DNA from: Polyangiaceae bacterium | GTDB lineage: Bacteria > Myxococcota_A > Polyangia > Polyangiales > Polyangiaceae | DNA: 64,000 bases | Direction: 5' to 3' | Assembly (NCBI GenBank): GCA_016933275.1 | Contig: JAFGBI010000077.1 | Location: 1-64,000, forward strand | Part shown: positions 24,709 to 34,179 of the stretch, in pieces | Position numbering within the stretch: position 1 is the first letter of the stretch | How the letters are laid out: each line of letters begins with the position of its first letter | Notes under the pieces: generated by a model | The model's database searches: none | The model's input: the letters and a program-made list of their open reading frames with translations, nothing else | Told to the model about the DNA's origin: nothing | Made by a program: the position numbers and the translations under genes

Positions 24709-26664
24709 ATGGGCAGCGCCATGCATTGCACGAGCGGGGTCCTTCGGGCGGCGCTGTTGGGGGCGGGGTTTCTGAGCTTCGCGGGGTGTGGAAAAAAGGA
24801 CGACGATCATCCGCCACCGGTCGAGATCACTGGGGGTAGCGCCGGCGAGGGCAACGGGATGGCCGGGGCTTCTGCCACCAGCACGGGGGGCACCCTGGGA
24901 GGAACTGGCGGTGGAGGCACCAGCGGCGCCGGTACCGATGGCAGCGGCGGCGTCGCCGGGGGCGGGGCGACGGGTACCGCCGGAGCAGAGCGCGGGGGAA
25001 CGAACCCCGGAGGGGCAGGATCCGGGGGTGGTGGGACGGGAGGCACCGAACCGGGGGGCCGCGCGGGTGAGCACAGCGGCGGGCTCGGCGGAGCCGCGGG
25101 TGGTGGAGGTGGTGGGGCCCCGAACGGGGGCGCTGACACCGGCGGGACCGGCGGATCCCTCCCCGACCCGGTGGGCGATCCATGCAGCGGCTCGCACGAG
25201 GAATGTCCCGGCGGGCAGTTCTGCTACCAGGGGATCACGTCGATCGGGAGCTGTCGCGTCTTCTGCGAGCTCGAGGACGTGGGCACCGACGTCGGTTGCG
25301 ACCCGGACCAGCTCTGCACCGCAGCCACCTATGGCTCGGCCGGCGCCTGCCTGCAGCGCTGCACTCCATTCATCACCCCCTCGGAATGCCCAGCAACCGA
25401 GTGGTGCATGCCACACCCCAGCGTAAGCTACACAGACGGCGTCGCGGTCGATGGGCTCTGCGTGGAAGGAGCCGCCAGCACGACCGAAAGCGGGGAATCC
25501 TGCGAGGGAGGCGAACCCTGCGCCGACGGCCTGATGTGCTACTACGCGGCCAGCGCGGCGTTCGGGTTCGATGCGTGCGAGCCCCTCTGCGATCCGGAAG
25601 CCGAAGCCGGCGCTACCGGCGCCTGCCCGGAAGGTGCCGTCTGTCGAACGCCGCTCAATTCGCCGACGTCGGGTTGCGTGACCCTGTGCGATCCGTTCGG
25701 GGCCGCGACCTGTGAGGGCGGTGACCACTGCGTGGTGTTCCTGGACTGGGTCGACGGTGACCTGGTGCTCGAGGGCCACTGCGTGAAGCCGGGCACCAGG
25801 AACAGTGGAGAGGCTTGTCGGGACGGTGAGTGTGCGGCCGGCCTCGACTGCATCGAACAGCCGCAGCCCTTCGAAGGGGCGAGCACCTGTCATCCGACCT
25901 GCGATACCGAAGCGGAAGACACCTGCGGATCGAGCGCCGCCTGCATCCCCATCGGCGATAGCACTTCGGGGGTAGGAACCTGCGAGATCGGCTGTACGGT
26001 GTTCGAAGAGGGCGCCGACGCTGGCTGCGAGGAGAGCAAGTGGTGCGCGCCGACGTTCCTCGGCGGCGACCGGGGCCTGTGCACAGTCCCTGGCGCAGTC
26101 GACTTCGGCGAAGTGTGCGAACAGAATACCGACTGCGGGTTCGGCGGCTACTGCGAATGCCGTTTCGGGCGGCGCACCTTCTGCCCGGCATCGATCTGCG
26201 TGCACGCCTGTCTGCCCGGAGCGACCAGCGGCGATCCGGATGGCTGCGGGGACGGAGAGACCTGTGTGCGACCATTCGCCGGTCGTGCCCCGCCGGTGCC
26301 CGCGAGCTTCGGCATTTGCCGGGCAACGTGCGAGTTCGACGGTGACGCGACCTGCCCGGACGGAGAAACCTGCGTGCCGGGTGCGCTCCTCGCCGACGGA
26401 GAGGACGCCTGCATCGACATCCCGGAGACCACCGACCCCGTGGGCGAATGGTGTATCCAATTGGGGATCGACGAAGGAGAGCCTTGCGGCCCCACCGACG
26501 TCTGCGTCTTGCTCCCCGAACAGTCGCTCACCCAATGCTTGGATGCGTGCCGCTTCAGCGAGGGAGGCGTCGGCACCACCAACCATCCGGACTGCGCCGA
26601 TGCGGGCGCGTCCTGTGAGGAGATCGCGGCCGGGCTCGACTACGGACAGTGCGTGACGGAGTAG
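24709..26664 (+). CDS. Cys-rich lipoprotein with Gly-rich spacer
   Basis: About 651 residues. Lipobox FLSFAGC, then a 125-residue Gly/Thr/Ser spacer, then about 500 residues of Cys-rich repeats of about 50-60 residues with the pattern C-x-x-G-x-x-C-x-(E/D)-x-x-x-C-x-P (GQFCYQGITSIGSCRVFC, GLMCYYAASAAFGFDAC, ETCVPGALLADGEDACID). The repeats look like the Cys-rich domains of many myxobacterial surface proteins. ATG 24709 is used; ATG 24721 is equally possible. It has no catalytic motif I recognise. It is probably exposed on the cell surface. Confidence 0.72.
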   Translation: MGSAMHCTSGVLRAALLGAGFLSFAGCGKKDDDHPPPVEITGGSAGEGNGMAGASATSTGGTLGGTGGGGTSGAGTDGSGGVAGGGATGTAGAERGGTNPGGAGSGGGGTGGTEPGGRAGEHSGGLGGAAGGGGGGAPNGGADTGGTGGSLPDPVGDPCSGSHEECPGGQFCYQGITSIGSCRVFCELEDVGTDVGCDPDQLCTAATYGSAGACLQRCTPFITPSECPATEWCMPHPSVSYTDGVAVDGLCVEGAASTTESGESCEGGEPCADGLMCYYAASAAFGFDACEPLCDPEAEAGATGACPEGAVCRTPLNSPTSGCVTLCDPFGAATCEGGDHCVVFLDWVDGDLVLEGHCVKPGTRNSGEACRDGECAAGLDCIEQPQPFEGASTCHPTCDTEAEDTCGSSAACIPIGDSTSGVGTCEIGCTVFEEGADAGCEESKWCAPTFLGGDRGLCTVPGAVDFGEVCEQNTDCGFGGYCECRFGRRTFCPASICVHACLPGATSGDPDGCGDGETCVRPFAGRAPPVPASFGICRATCEFDGDATCPDGETCVPGALLADGEDACIDIPETTDPVGEWCIQLGIDEGEPCGPTDVCVLLPEQSLTQCLDACRFSEGGVGTTNHPDCADAGASCEEIAAGLDYGQCVTE

Positions 26665-26684
26665 CGGCGCCCGCCTGCAAGCCC

Positions 26685-28745
26685 CTACCACCGGCCGAGG
26701 AAGGTCCAATCCCCGGCGTGAGCCGCGCTCGTGACGAGCGTGGCGAAGAGGTCGCCCGACTCGTCTCGTGCCAAAAGACGCAGGTGGCGGTGGTCGGCGA
26801 TCGCCGCCACTTGGCCCACGAGATGCGCACCGCCGAGCGAGCGCGGCTCGGCGGGCAACGGTATGTCACCGACCAAGGCGAGATCGAGCTTCATCGCGCT
26901 GGCCGTGCCGCCCGTGAAGACCAACCGGACCCGATCGGCCGCGGTGGCGAGGAGCCAGGGCGATCCTCGCGCCCCAACCGGCAGCAGGCGGGGCCAAGGC
27001 GTCCAGCGCCGATTGGACCACGTGGCACCGACGAGCTCACCCGCTGCCGTGCGGGCGACCGCGATCAGGCGTTCACCCATGACGGCGAGGGCCGGCTCAT
27101 CCACCGTGGCCGGCAGGGACAGGCGATCCCAATCCGACCACTCGCCGGCGCTCCGCACACAGTGACCGAGCGCCCCATCTCCGAGCCGGGCGACGACGTG
27201 AACGTCGCGGCGGAGCGTGACCACGGCGGGCGCTCCCGTGCCGCCGTCGCCGATACGCCGCCAGGGATCCCCCCGAGTCGAACCGAGGTATTGGACCCCG
27301 CCGTCGCGACCGCGGCCGAAGAGGTCCACGGCATCGCGCCCAACTCCGACAGCAACGACGCGAGATGCGAGCTCACCGCCGAGGTCCTCGAAGCCCTGCA
27401 CCTCCGGCGCCCAGACCTTTCCGTTCCACACCTTGTGCAGAACCCGACCGGACGGGGCGACGACCCAGAGGTGCAGGCGCTCGCCGATAGCCAGCGCCGT
27501 GGGCCCGAGCGCGGTGTCGGTAGCGAATTCGTTGGCCGCGTCGAGCCATCCGGCGAGGGTATCGGATCGCCCCGCCTCGACCCAGTGATGGCGCACGGTC
27601 CCGTCCGAGGCGGTGGCAAACAGGTGGTCGAAGCCCCGGAAGCGAACCGCCGCGGGGGTGAGCGCGGGCCTGCGGGGACGACCGAGGAGCTCGGTGCGAT
27701 GGCCCTGGTCGAGCGCTCGGCGAACGACCCGTCCCTGCCCAGATGTGAGCGTGGCCTCGGCGCCCGTACAAGCCTTGTCCCAGTAGCCCATGACGTTCTG
27801 GCGAAGGGGGGGGGGTGCGAAGCGGAGGCGGCGCGTGTCGCTCGCTCCGCAGGCGACCTCGATCTCGAGCGGCCTCGCCGCGAAGACGGCCGCGGGCGCG
27901 CAGGGATCGGTGCCACCGGCGGCCCGATAGAGCGGAGCCAGGGGATCGGCAGGCGTGTCGTCGACGAAGCCGCGGTCGCCATCGAAGAGGAGCGTCTCCG
28001 GCTGGGTGCGCTCGCGGGCGCAGAGCCACTGCTCCAATTCGCTCCGGCTCGACAGCTCCGGACCATGGGGATGACGGAGCCCGAAGTAGTGCCCAAGCTC
28101 GTGAGCGACCACCCAAGGCTGCCGCACGGATCCGGACGCGAGCGAGACGTAGGGGAAGAAGTACCCGGAGTGCGATGCGTTCCGGGGAGCGAGCCGCCAG
28201 TGCTGGGCCTGGCCGTCCCAACGCACTCCGCCGCCCGTGCCGTGGTAGATGACGAGTCGCCCCCGCTGGGAGTCGGCAACCCTGATACGGGCGCGGACGT
28301 TGGGAGCGGGATCGCAGAGCGGCGGCACGCGCTCGTCGCGGTATTCCTCGAGCCGGGCATCCCGCGGAAGCAACGTACAGTCCTCCCTGAGGAGCGGCTC
28401 GTCGGTACGGCGCAGGTCGCGTTCGGGGCCGAACCGGAAGCTTACCCCATGGGGCGCGAAGACCTCGTTCGCCTGCGCGAGCGCGCCCACGAGCTCGGTC
28501 ACCAGGGTCGGGGGGACCGGCCCGCTAGCGTGCAGAACGAGCACCGACACGCACCGCGTCCCTCCCACGCAACGCACCTCCGCCGCCGGGACCGAGCTCG
28601 AGGCACTTGGCGGTGGTGCCGCGCTGGTGGTCACAGAGCCCGAAGGCGCCGCGACCAGGCCGTCCGGAGAACGGCAGGCCCCCTGCACCCCCGCGGCGGA
28701 GAAGAAAAGGATCCACCACCAGCGAGCGGAGAGCCGGCGGAGCAA
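26685..28745 (-). CDS. Lipoprotein zinc metalloprotease (M43-like) with beta-propeller
   Basis: About 686 residues. Signal segment WWWILFFSAAGVQGAC predicts a lipoprotein. The catalytic part has HELGHYFGLRH at about residues 212-222 (HExxHxxGxxH) and the Met-turn NVMGYWDKAC near 318, which fits metzincins of the M43/pappalysin type. From about 350 to the end, repeated blades such as FDHLFATASDGTVRHHWVEAG and ERLHLWVVAPSGRVLHKVWNG look like a PLL-type lectin propeller that binds sugars. The start is inferred: TTG 28745 is 45 bases from the upstream gene's stop; the frame is open farther upstream inside that gene. It likely targets glycosylated surface or prey proteins. Confidence 0.75.
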   Translation of the reverse strand: MLRRLSARWWWILFFSAAGVQGACRSPDGLVAAPSGSVTTSAAPPPSASSSVPAAEVRCVGGTRCVSVLVLHASGPVPPTLVTELVGALAQANEVFAPHGVSFRFGPERDLRRTDEPLLREDCTLLPRDARLEEYRDERVPPLCDPAPNVRARIRVADSQRGRLVIYHGTGGGVRWDGQAQHWRLAPRNASHSGYFFPYVSLASGSVRQPWVVAHELGHYFGLRHPHGPELSSRSELEQWLCARERTQPETLLFDGDRGFVDDTPADPLAPLYRAAGGTDPCAPAAVFAARPLEIEVACGASDTRRLRFAPPPLRQNVMGYWDKACTGAEATLTSGQGRVVRRALDQGHRTELLGRPRRPALTPAAVRFRGFDHLFATASDGTVRHHWVEAGRSDTLAGWLDAANEFATDTALGPTALAIGERLHLWVVAPSGRVLHKVWNGKVWAPEVQGFEDLGGELASRVVAVGVGRDAVDLFGRGRDGGVQYLGSTRGDPWRRIGDGGTGAPAVVTLRRDVHVVARLGDGALGHCVRSAGEWSDWDRLSLPATVDEPALAVMGERLIAVARTAAGELVGATWSNRRWTPWPRLLPVGARGSPWLLATAADRVRLVFTGGTASAMKLDLALVGDIPLPAEPRSLGGAHLVGQVAAIADHRHLRLLARDESGDLFATLVTSAAHAGDWTFLGRW

Positions 28746-28789
28746 GACCGACCGGCTCTCGCCCCGACGGGAGGGGCCCCGCCGCCACG

Positions 28790-31700
28790 CTACTCGTAGT
28801 CCACGCACGTGTACGAGAGGTGACGGCTCAGGAGGACCGGCGCCGCGGTGGTGACCGTGTTGGGCACGAACGCTACGTGCATCCTCACATAGGGATCCCC
28901 GTCGCGCAGAAAGTCGCCGAGGACCACCGGACAGCGGCGGTCGGGATCGATGGCATCGCCGTAGGTGCAGCTCGCTCGACCAAGGACCTCCGGGTTGGGC
29001 TCGGTGACGAGATCGCCGTCGACGTTGTGGCCTGCGGCCATGACGCCGTCCCCATCCGCCAGCGGCACCGGTACGAACCCTTCGATCAGCTCGCCATCGT
29101 TGTCGAGCTCCACCCACGAAGAGCAGTCGGTGTACGCGCTGTCGGCACAGCTCTGGAACGCGAACCGGATCTCGGAGTCGTCCGGGACCTCGGCCTCCCA
29201 GGTGAAGAAGGTCCACTGGAGCCGCTCCCCGCCGCCGCACTCCGCCGGCTCGAACTCCTCGATGCCGCTCGATGCCGTGGCGCTGCCAGCGCAGGCGCCG
29301 TCGATCGAGTCATTCAGAAACACCGACCAGTTGTCCTGGTGGTTGCACTCGGGAACGCTCGGCACGTCGGAGCTCGGGTTGACCATGATGAGGTACCGAT
29401 CGCCGGTGCCGTCGAACACCCCGCAGGGCATGAGGACACATTCGCCCGGGGGTACGATCCGGGTCGTGGTGCAGGTCGGCGCGGCTAGGGCACCGGAAGC
29501 GTCGTCCTTGCCCCAGTTGGACAGCGGCGTCGCCGGATCGTAGTCGAAAAAGTGAATCTTGAGCCCGGTCGGGGCCTCCGCGGTTCCATGATTGCAGACC
29601 GGGATCAGCCCTTGCCCGGTGGGCGAGAGGCAGGGGATGTCGAGCGCAAGATCGGGCAGCCCGACGCACGCGTTGTCGGTCTCTCCGCTTGCCCACGGGA
29701 CGCACGCGCTGTCGTCAGGGAACGGATAGTCGCAGTACCCGCCGACACACAGGGCGGCGCTGTAGGTGTGCTGACAGCCCGTCGCCGGGTCGCAGGTCTC
29801 GAGCGTGCAATCGTCCGCGTCGTCGCAGTCCACGAGAGTCGCCGTGCAGGCCCCCGCCGAGCACGCATCGTTCGTGCAGAGATTGCCGTCGGTGCAGGCA
29901 TTGCCGTCGTTGTTGGGGAAGTAACAGCCGGTCACCGGATCGCAAGCGTCGTCCGTACACGGATTCCCGTCGTCGCAGGTCACCGGACTGCTGTCGCAGC
30001 TTCCCGCTGAACAGTGCTCCGCGGTCGTGCAGAGGTTGGTGTCGCTGCAAGTGTTGCCGTCGTCGTTGGTGAAATAGCATCCGGTCACCGCGTCACAGTC
30101 GTCGTCGGTGCAAGGATTCCCGTCGTTGCAGGTGATGGGCGTGAGCACACAGGTGCCCGCCGAGCAGATGTCGTCCGTGCACACACTGCCGTCGCTGCAG
30201 GCGTTGCTGTTGTCGTTCTCGAAGTAGCAGCCGGTGAGCGGGTCGCACTTGTCGTCCGTGCAGGGGTTGCTGTCCTCGCAGGTGATGAAGGTGCCCACGC
30301 AGCTGCCCGAGGAGCAGTGGTCCCCAGTCGTGCAGACGCTGGCGTCGTCGCAGGTGTTGCTGTCGTTGTTGGTGAGCAGGCAACCGGTCACGGCGTCACC
30401 GGTGGCGGGGACACAGGCGTCGTCCGTACACGGATTCCCGTCGTCGCAGACCGCGTCGTTCGGAGTGGGCGTGCAGGTGCCGGAGACACAGGCGTCGGTC
30501 GTGCACGACCTGCCGTCGGTACAGGAGTTGGAGTCGTCATTGGTATTCCGGCAGCCGGTGGTGGCGTTGCCGGTGGGGGGATCGCAGGCGTCGTCCGTGC
30601 ATGAATTCCCGTCGTCGCAGACCGCGTGGCTGGGCGAATACACACAGGTGCCGCCGGAGCAGGTGTCGGTGGTGCAGGTCTTGCCGTCACTGCAGGTATT
30701 GCTGTTGTCGTTCGTGAAGACACAGCCGGCGGCAGGGTTGCAGGAGTCATCCGTACAGGGATTGCTGTCGTTGCACGTGATGTAGGTCCCCGCGCAGTTG
30801 GCCGACCCGTCGCAGACGTCGGAACCAGTGCAAGCATTGCCGTCGTTGCAGCTCGAACCAGCAGGGCGGTTGACGTGGGTGCAGGCGGACGTCGCGTTGC
30901 AGACGTCGGTCGTACAGCTGTTGCCGTCATCGCATGCCGCGGGCTTGTCCGCCACGCACACGTTGTTGCAGCAAGCGTCGCTCTCGCAGTCGCCGTCGCT
31001 CAGGCACCCCTCGCCGTTGTCGCAGTCCTCGGCGCAAGTACCACCGCAGTCGACGTCAGTTTCGGTGCCGTTCTCGATGCCATCGAAACAGGTGGCAAGA
31101 TCGCACGCCTTCTCCCGGTCCGGCAGCTGGACGATGCTGACACCGACGGTCTCCGCCTGTGCGGCGTGGATCATGCCGTATAGACCGTTATATTGTCCGA
31201 CGTACGCCTTGCCATTCGGTACCGAAAGGACGCCAAGAAAACCGCAATCCGTGCAGCCGTTGATGGTGGCGTTGATGTGGGCGGCCGCGGTGCTGGTGCC
31301 GGTGCCGAGCACCCACCAGCGCACGCCCATCGGGTAGATGCTGGTGAGGTTCTGGAAATGGACCCCGGTGTTGAAGACGAGCCGGTTGCAGACGACGATG
31401 TGGACCGGGTTGATGGTGGAGCCTGGGTTCGGCAGGATGACGTTGGCACCGCCGTCCAGCGTCAGATTCTTGAAGGTGTAGATGCCTCCCCCGTTGAATG
31501 TGATACTGGAGTTCTTGATGCTGACGGTGTCCCTCGCGGTACTAGGAGTGTAGACGACCGCAGAGTTCTCGATGCTCTCCGAGACGGTCCCGCTGCAGGT
31601 GCTCGTGGGCGGGGGGCTGAACGTGTCCGTCACTGGCGTGGGGACCGCCCCATCGGTGACGAGGGTGTTCTCATAGGTGCCGCCGTTCTTGAGGGAGATG

Positions 31701-33667
31701 TTGGCAGACGAAGCGGTCTTCACCCCACCCGAGATCCGGCCGCCGTCGATAGTGACCGCGTAGTTCCCGACCTTCTGGGCCCAGGCAGCATAGTTCAGCG
31801 TCGACCCGGTGGCCCTCGTGATCTTGGAACCGGAGTTGACGATCTGAATGGGGCCGTCGTTCTGGTTGGCCCCGGAGGGGGCCGTGCCGGAGCCGATCGC
31901 GGCGACCGAGCCGTTGATCTGAGCTGAGCTCTTGACGACGACGAAACCGCCCGCGATGAGCGGCACGTCGGGCGGGAGGTTGAGGGTCGTGGAGGAGTTC
32001 TGGAGGGTGACGCTGCCGCCCGCGGCGACCCTCGCGCTTGTCGAGCCGCTGGAGACGTTCCAGGCGTTGATATTGTCGATGACCAGGTCACCCCGGGAGT
32101 ACACGGTGTACTCGCAGAGGATGCCGTCGATCGCGTTGGCGCCCGGCGTGACCGCCGCGTACGACTGTTGCGCCACGGCCCAGGACGGCGCCCCGCCCGG
32201 CAGCGGGGTCCACGTCAGCGGATGGACCGGCGGGATCGTCACCCTCAGGTCCGCGAGCGGGGCATAGGCGGATGGATCCAGGAGCGGCACCCGGCGGACC
32301 AGTGGTCGGGCACGGGTGGACGCCGGTTTCGGCGCCGTCGCTGACGGGGCGCTCGCGAGCGCGATCTCGGCGTGGGCCACGACCTCACCTGAACCCGCGG
32401 GCCCGAGCGGCGCCGCGTCGTCGAAATGGTGGGCGAATTCGGTGTCGTTGAAGGAGTGGTGCGCGGCGAGCTCCAGGCCACCGGCCATGGCCTCCCTTGG
32501 ACCGGCGGGGTCGAGCGGCGCGATCTCGCCGAAGTAGTGGACGAAATCGGCGTCGTAGGAGCCCTGGTCCACGGCAAGCTCCATCCGGGTTTCGTCCTCG
32601 ACCGCGGGCGCAAGGAGCGGTGAGGTTTTGGGAAGGGGCAGGGTGGCGTCGGAGAAGTGGCCGCAGACATCCATCACCGCCAACACGCAGAAGATGTCCC
32701 AGTCGTCGGCGCCGCCGCCGCAGCAGTCGGGATCCACGGCACAGACCTGAGACACGCAGCCGGTCATCGGGTCGTCGCACCCTGGTACCAGCCCTTCACC
32801 CTCCTCACAGAGCGGATGCGTACACAGACCGGATGGGTCCGGACAGAAGGCGTGACAAACCGTTCTGACCATGCCCACGCAGCCGGCGTCCCAGGTCGAG
32901 GTGCAGCAGGCCTCGTTCCCGTCACCGTCGGTGGTGTCGCAGATGTCGGCGACGCAGGGATCGCAGGCGGGGTCGAGGGAGCTTCCCATCATACAGGTCG
33001 GGTGCGCGCAGAAGTCCGTGGTCGGATGCTCGCAGCGCTGGTTCGACTGGCAATCGGAGCTGTTGGTGCAAGAGGTGGGGAGGGGATCGAAGTGCGCGAG
33101 GACCCCATCGCGATCCGCGTGGGGAGTCCCGACGGTCACGGCGCCGCCGACGACGCTGCCGGGCTGGTACTGGATACGGCACCGGGGATCGCAGGGGTTG
33201 TTGAAGACCAGACCGAGAGTGCCAGCGCCCGCAGCACCGGCGGCGCCGTTGCTCGCCGTTAGGCAGAGCTCCCAGGGGACACCGGTGTCCTGGGCGCGGA
33301 GCTCGGCGATGGCCCTCGGGTCCGGCTTCGCCCGCTCCACGATGACCCCGTCGGTGCATGGCCCCCAGGTGCCACCGACGCAGGTCTGCAGGCCTTCGTA
33401 GCACGTGAGCTGGTCGTCCTGCACACCGAGCGTAGTGCCGCAGGCCCGTGTCGAGCCCTCGGCGCAACGAGGGTCGTCCGTCGGCAAGACCAGGACCGGA
33501 CCGGCGCCGGGATCGGGCAGCGAACTATCACCCTTCGAGCAACCGAGAACGATCCCCGCCGCCATTCCCATCAGCAAGGTGAGCGAGGCAAGCCGTCTCC
33601 AGGTCGAACGATCCCAGCCCTGCGCGAGCAGGCCAGTCGACGCGGTGGGTTTGATGGGGGTCGTCAT
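28790..33667 (-). CDS. Giant Cys-rich surface lipoprotein (1,625 residues)
   Basis: Lipobox GIVLGC predicts a lipid anchor. Residues about 180-350 are Cys-rich. Residues about 480-840 form a beta-rich, Asn/Gly/Ser-rich domain that looks like a beta-helix (ISLKNGGTYENTLVTDGA, GGIYTFKNLTLDGGANVI). Next comes VDCGGTC, then about seven repeats of roughly 50 residues of the form C-D-D-G-N-P-C-T-D-D-x-C-D-P-x-T-G-C, rich in Asp/Asn and likely calcium-binding. The last 330 residues are globular and unrecognised. ATG 33667 has GGAAAG upstream. It is a probable cell-surface adhesion or matrix protein; its Asp-rich repeats resemble those of extracellular multi-repeat myxobacterial proteins. Confidence 0.75.
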   Translation of the reverse strand: MTTPIKPTASTGLLAQGWDRSTWRRLASLTLLMGMAAGIVLGCSKGDSSLPDPGAGPVLVLPTDDPRCAEGSTRACGTTLGVQDDQLTCYEGLQTCVGGTWGPCTDGVIVERAKPDPRAIAELRAQDTGVPWELCLTASNGAAGAAGAGTLGLVFNNPCDPRCRIQYQPGSVVGGAVTVGTPHADRDGVLAHFDPLPTSCTNSSDCQSNQRCEHPTTDFCAHPTCMMGSSLDPACDPCVADICDTTDGDGNEACCTSTWDAGCVGMVRTVCHAFCPDPSGLCTHPLCEEGEGLVPGCDDPMTGCVSQVCAVDPDCCGGGADDWDIFCVLAVMDVCGHFSDATLPLPKTSPLLAPAVEDETRMELAVDQGSYDADFVHYFGEIAPLDPAGPREAMAGGLELAAHHSFNDTEFAHHFDDAAPLGPAGSGEVVAHAEIALASAPSATAPKPASTRARPLVRRVPLLDPSAYAPLADLRVTIPPVHPLTWTPLPGGAPSWAVAQQSYAAVTPGANAIDGILCEYTVYSRGDLVIDNINAWNVSSGSTSARVAAGGSVTLQNSSTTLNLPPDVPLIAGGFVVVKSSAQINGSVAAIGSGTAPSGANQNDGPIQIVNSGSKITRATGSTLNYAAWAQKVGNYAVTIDGGRISGGVKTASSANISLKNGGTYENTLVTDGAVPTPVTDTFSPPPTSTCSGTVSESIENSAVVYTPSTARDTVSIKNSSITFNGGGIYTFKNLTLDGGANVILPNPGSTINPVHIVVCNRLVFNTGVHFQNLTSIYPMGVRWWVLGTGTSTAAAHINATINGCTDCGFLGVLSVPNGKAYVGQYNGLYGMIHAAQAETVGVSIVQLPDREKACDLATCFDGIENGTETDVDCGGTCAEDCDNGEGCLSDGDCESDACCNNVCVADKPAACDDGNSCTTDVCNATSACTHVNRPAGSSCNDGNACTGSDVCDGSANCAGTYITCNDSNPCTDDSCNPAAGCVFTNDNSNTCSDGKTCTTDTCSGGTCVYSPSHAVCDDGNSCTDDACDPPTGNATTGCRNTNDDSNSCTDGRSCTTDACVSGTCTPTPNDAVCDDGNPCTDDACVPATGDAVTGCLLTNNDSNTCDDASVCTTGDHCSSGSCVGTFITCEDSNPCTDDKCDPLTGCYFENDNSNACSDGSVCTDDICSAGTCVLTPITCNDGNPCTDDDCDAVTGCYFTNDDGNTCSDTNLCTTAEHCSAGSCDSSPVTCDDGNPCTDDACDPVTGCYFPNNDGNACTDGNLCTNDACSAGACTATLVDCDDADDCTLETCDPATGCQHTYSAALCVGGYCDYPFPDDSACVPWASGETDNACVGLPDLALDIPCLSPTGQGLIPVCNHGTAEAPTGLKIHFFDYDPATPLSNWGKDDASGALAAPTCTTTRIVPPGECVLMPCGVFDGTGDRYLIMVNPSSDVPSVPECNHQDNWSVFLNDSIDGACAGSATASSGIEEFEPAECGGGERLQWTFFTWEAEVPDDSEIRFAFQSCADSAYTDCSSWVELDNDGELIEGFVPVPLADGDGVMAAGHNVDGDLVTEPNPEVLGRASCTYGDAIDPDRRCPVVLGDFLRDGDPYVRMHVAFVPNTVTTAAPVLLSRHLSYTCVDYE
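29750..30780. repeat. Seven ~150-bp coding repeats
   Basis: Imperfect repeats of about 150 bases inside the giant lipoprotein gene. Each encodes a CxDGNPCTDDxCD unit followed by GCYF-type and CSDG/CTD segments. The last copy (CDDADDCTLETCD) is degenerate. The keeping of Cys spacing indicates selection on the protein, not a DNA-level element. Confidence 0.8.
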
Positions 33668-33966
33668 GGCGATGACTTTCCGTTGCGTTGGTTGCTGTGC
33701 GCGAGGCGTGACGGTGACAAATCCGTCGTTCGTCGTTCGGTCGTTCCGAACACCGTTGCTCTGTCGAGAGCAATCACTGCCCGTGGGCGCGGCCGGCCCG
33801 CTTCCAAGACCATAGGCAAGCATGCCACAGGGTCCCAGGATGGGCGCTTCGAGTTCTGCACGCTCCCAGCGACGACGGGCGAAACCCGGGGGAGACAACG
33901 TCGGTCCGCGGCCGCGAGGAGCGGTGCGAAGCGGCGGAGGTGAGCGAAGCCCGTACAATTACGGGC

Positions 33967-33999
33967 GGGTGGGAGTCGTCGAGCGACGAGCTCCCACCC
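33967..33999. terminator. Long inverted repeat, possible terminator
   Basis: Outer arms GGGTGGGAG and CTCCCACCC with inner arms TCGTCG and CGACGA around AG, giving about 15 paired bases with one unpaired base. It is 180 bp beyond the stop of the 34180-35661 gene. No clear U run follows, so it could equally be an RNA stability element. Confidence 0.5.
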
Positions 34000-34011
34000 T
34001 GCGGGTCGCGC

Positions 34012-34038
34012 CCGGCCCGGCACGACGGCGCGGGCCGG
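34012..34038. repeat. Second GC-rich inverted repeat
   Basis: Arms CCGGCCCG and CGGGCCGG with an 11-base loop, immediately next to the larger hairpin. Together they could form a two-hairpin 3' end for the minus-strand lipoprotein mRNA. Confidence 0.4.
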
Positions 34039-34179
34039 AGGTCTGACCGCCCGGCGTCCGCGGCCGCTTCGCTCGCCGTCCGTCAGCCTCCGGGCCAGCC
34101 GTCGTCCACCCAGGGGGCGTGATCGGTCACGCCTGCCAGCGGGAACGGGGCGGGCGAGGGCCGCGGTGCGACCCTGCAG

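Larger units (their letters stand above)
33668..34179. other. Intergenic region with two strong inverted repeats
   Basis: Both flanking genes are on the minus strand, so this holds the promoter of the giant lipoprotein (near 33668-33800) and the end of the next gene upstream. The inverted repeats at 33967-33999 and 34012-34038 are listed separately. No coding region is supported. Confidence 0.5.

Noticed and set aside
24667-26709. Open frame of 680 codons on the minus strand
   Set aside because: It is antisense to the Cys-rich lipoprotein, has no homology, and its composition follows from the opposite strand's GC-rich third positions.
29750-30780. Regular repeats that could suggest a CRISPR array
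   Set aside because: The units are about 150 bp, imperfect, in frame and keep Cys spacing; they are protein repeats in the giant lipoprotein gene.
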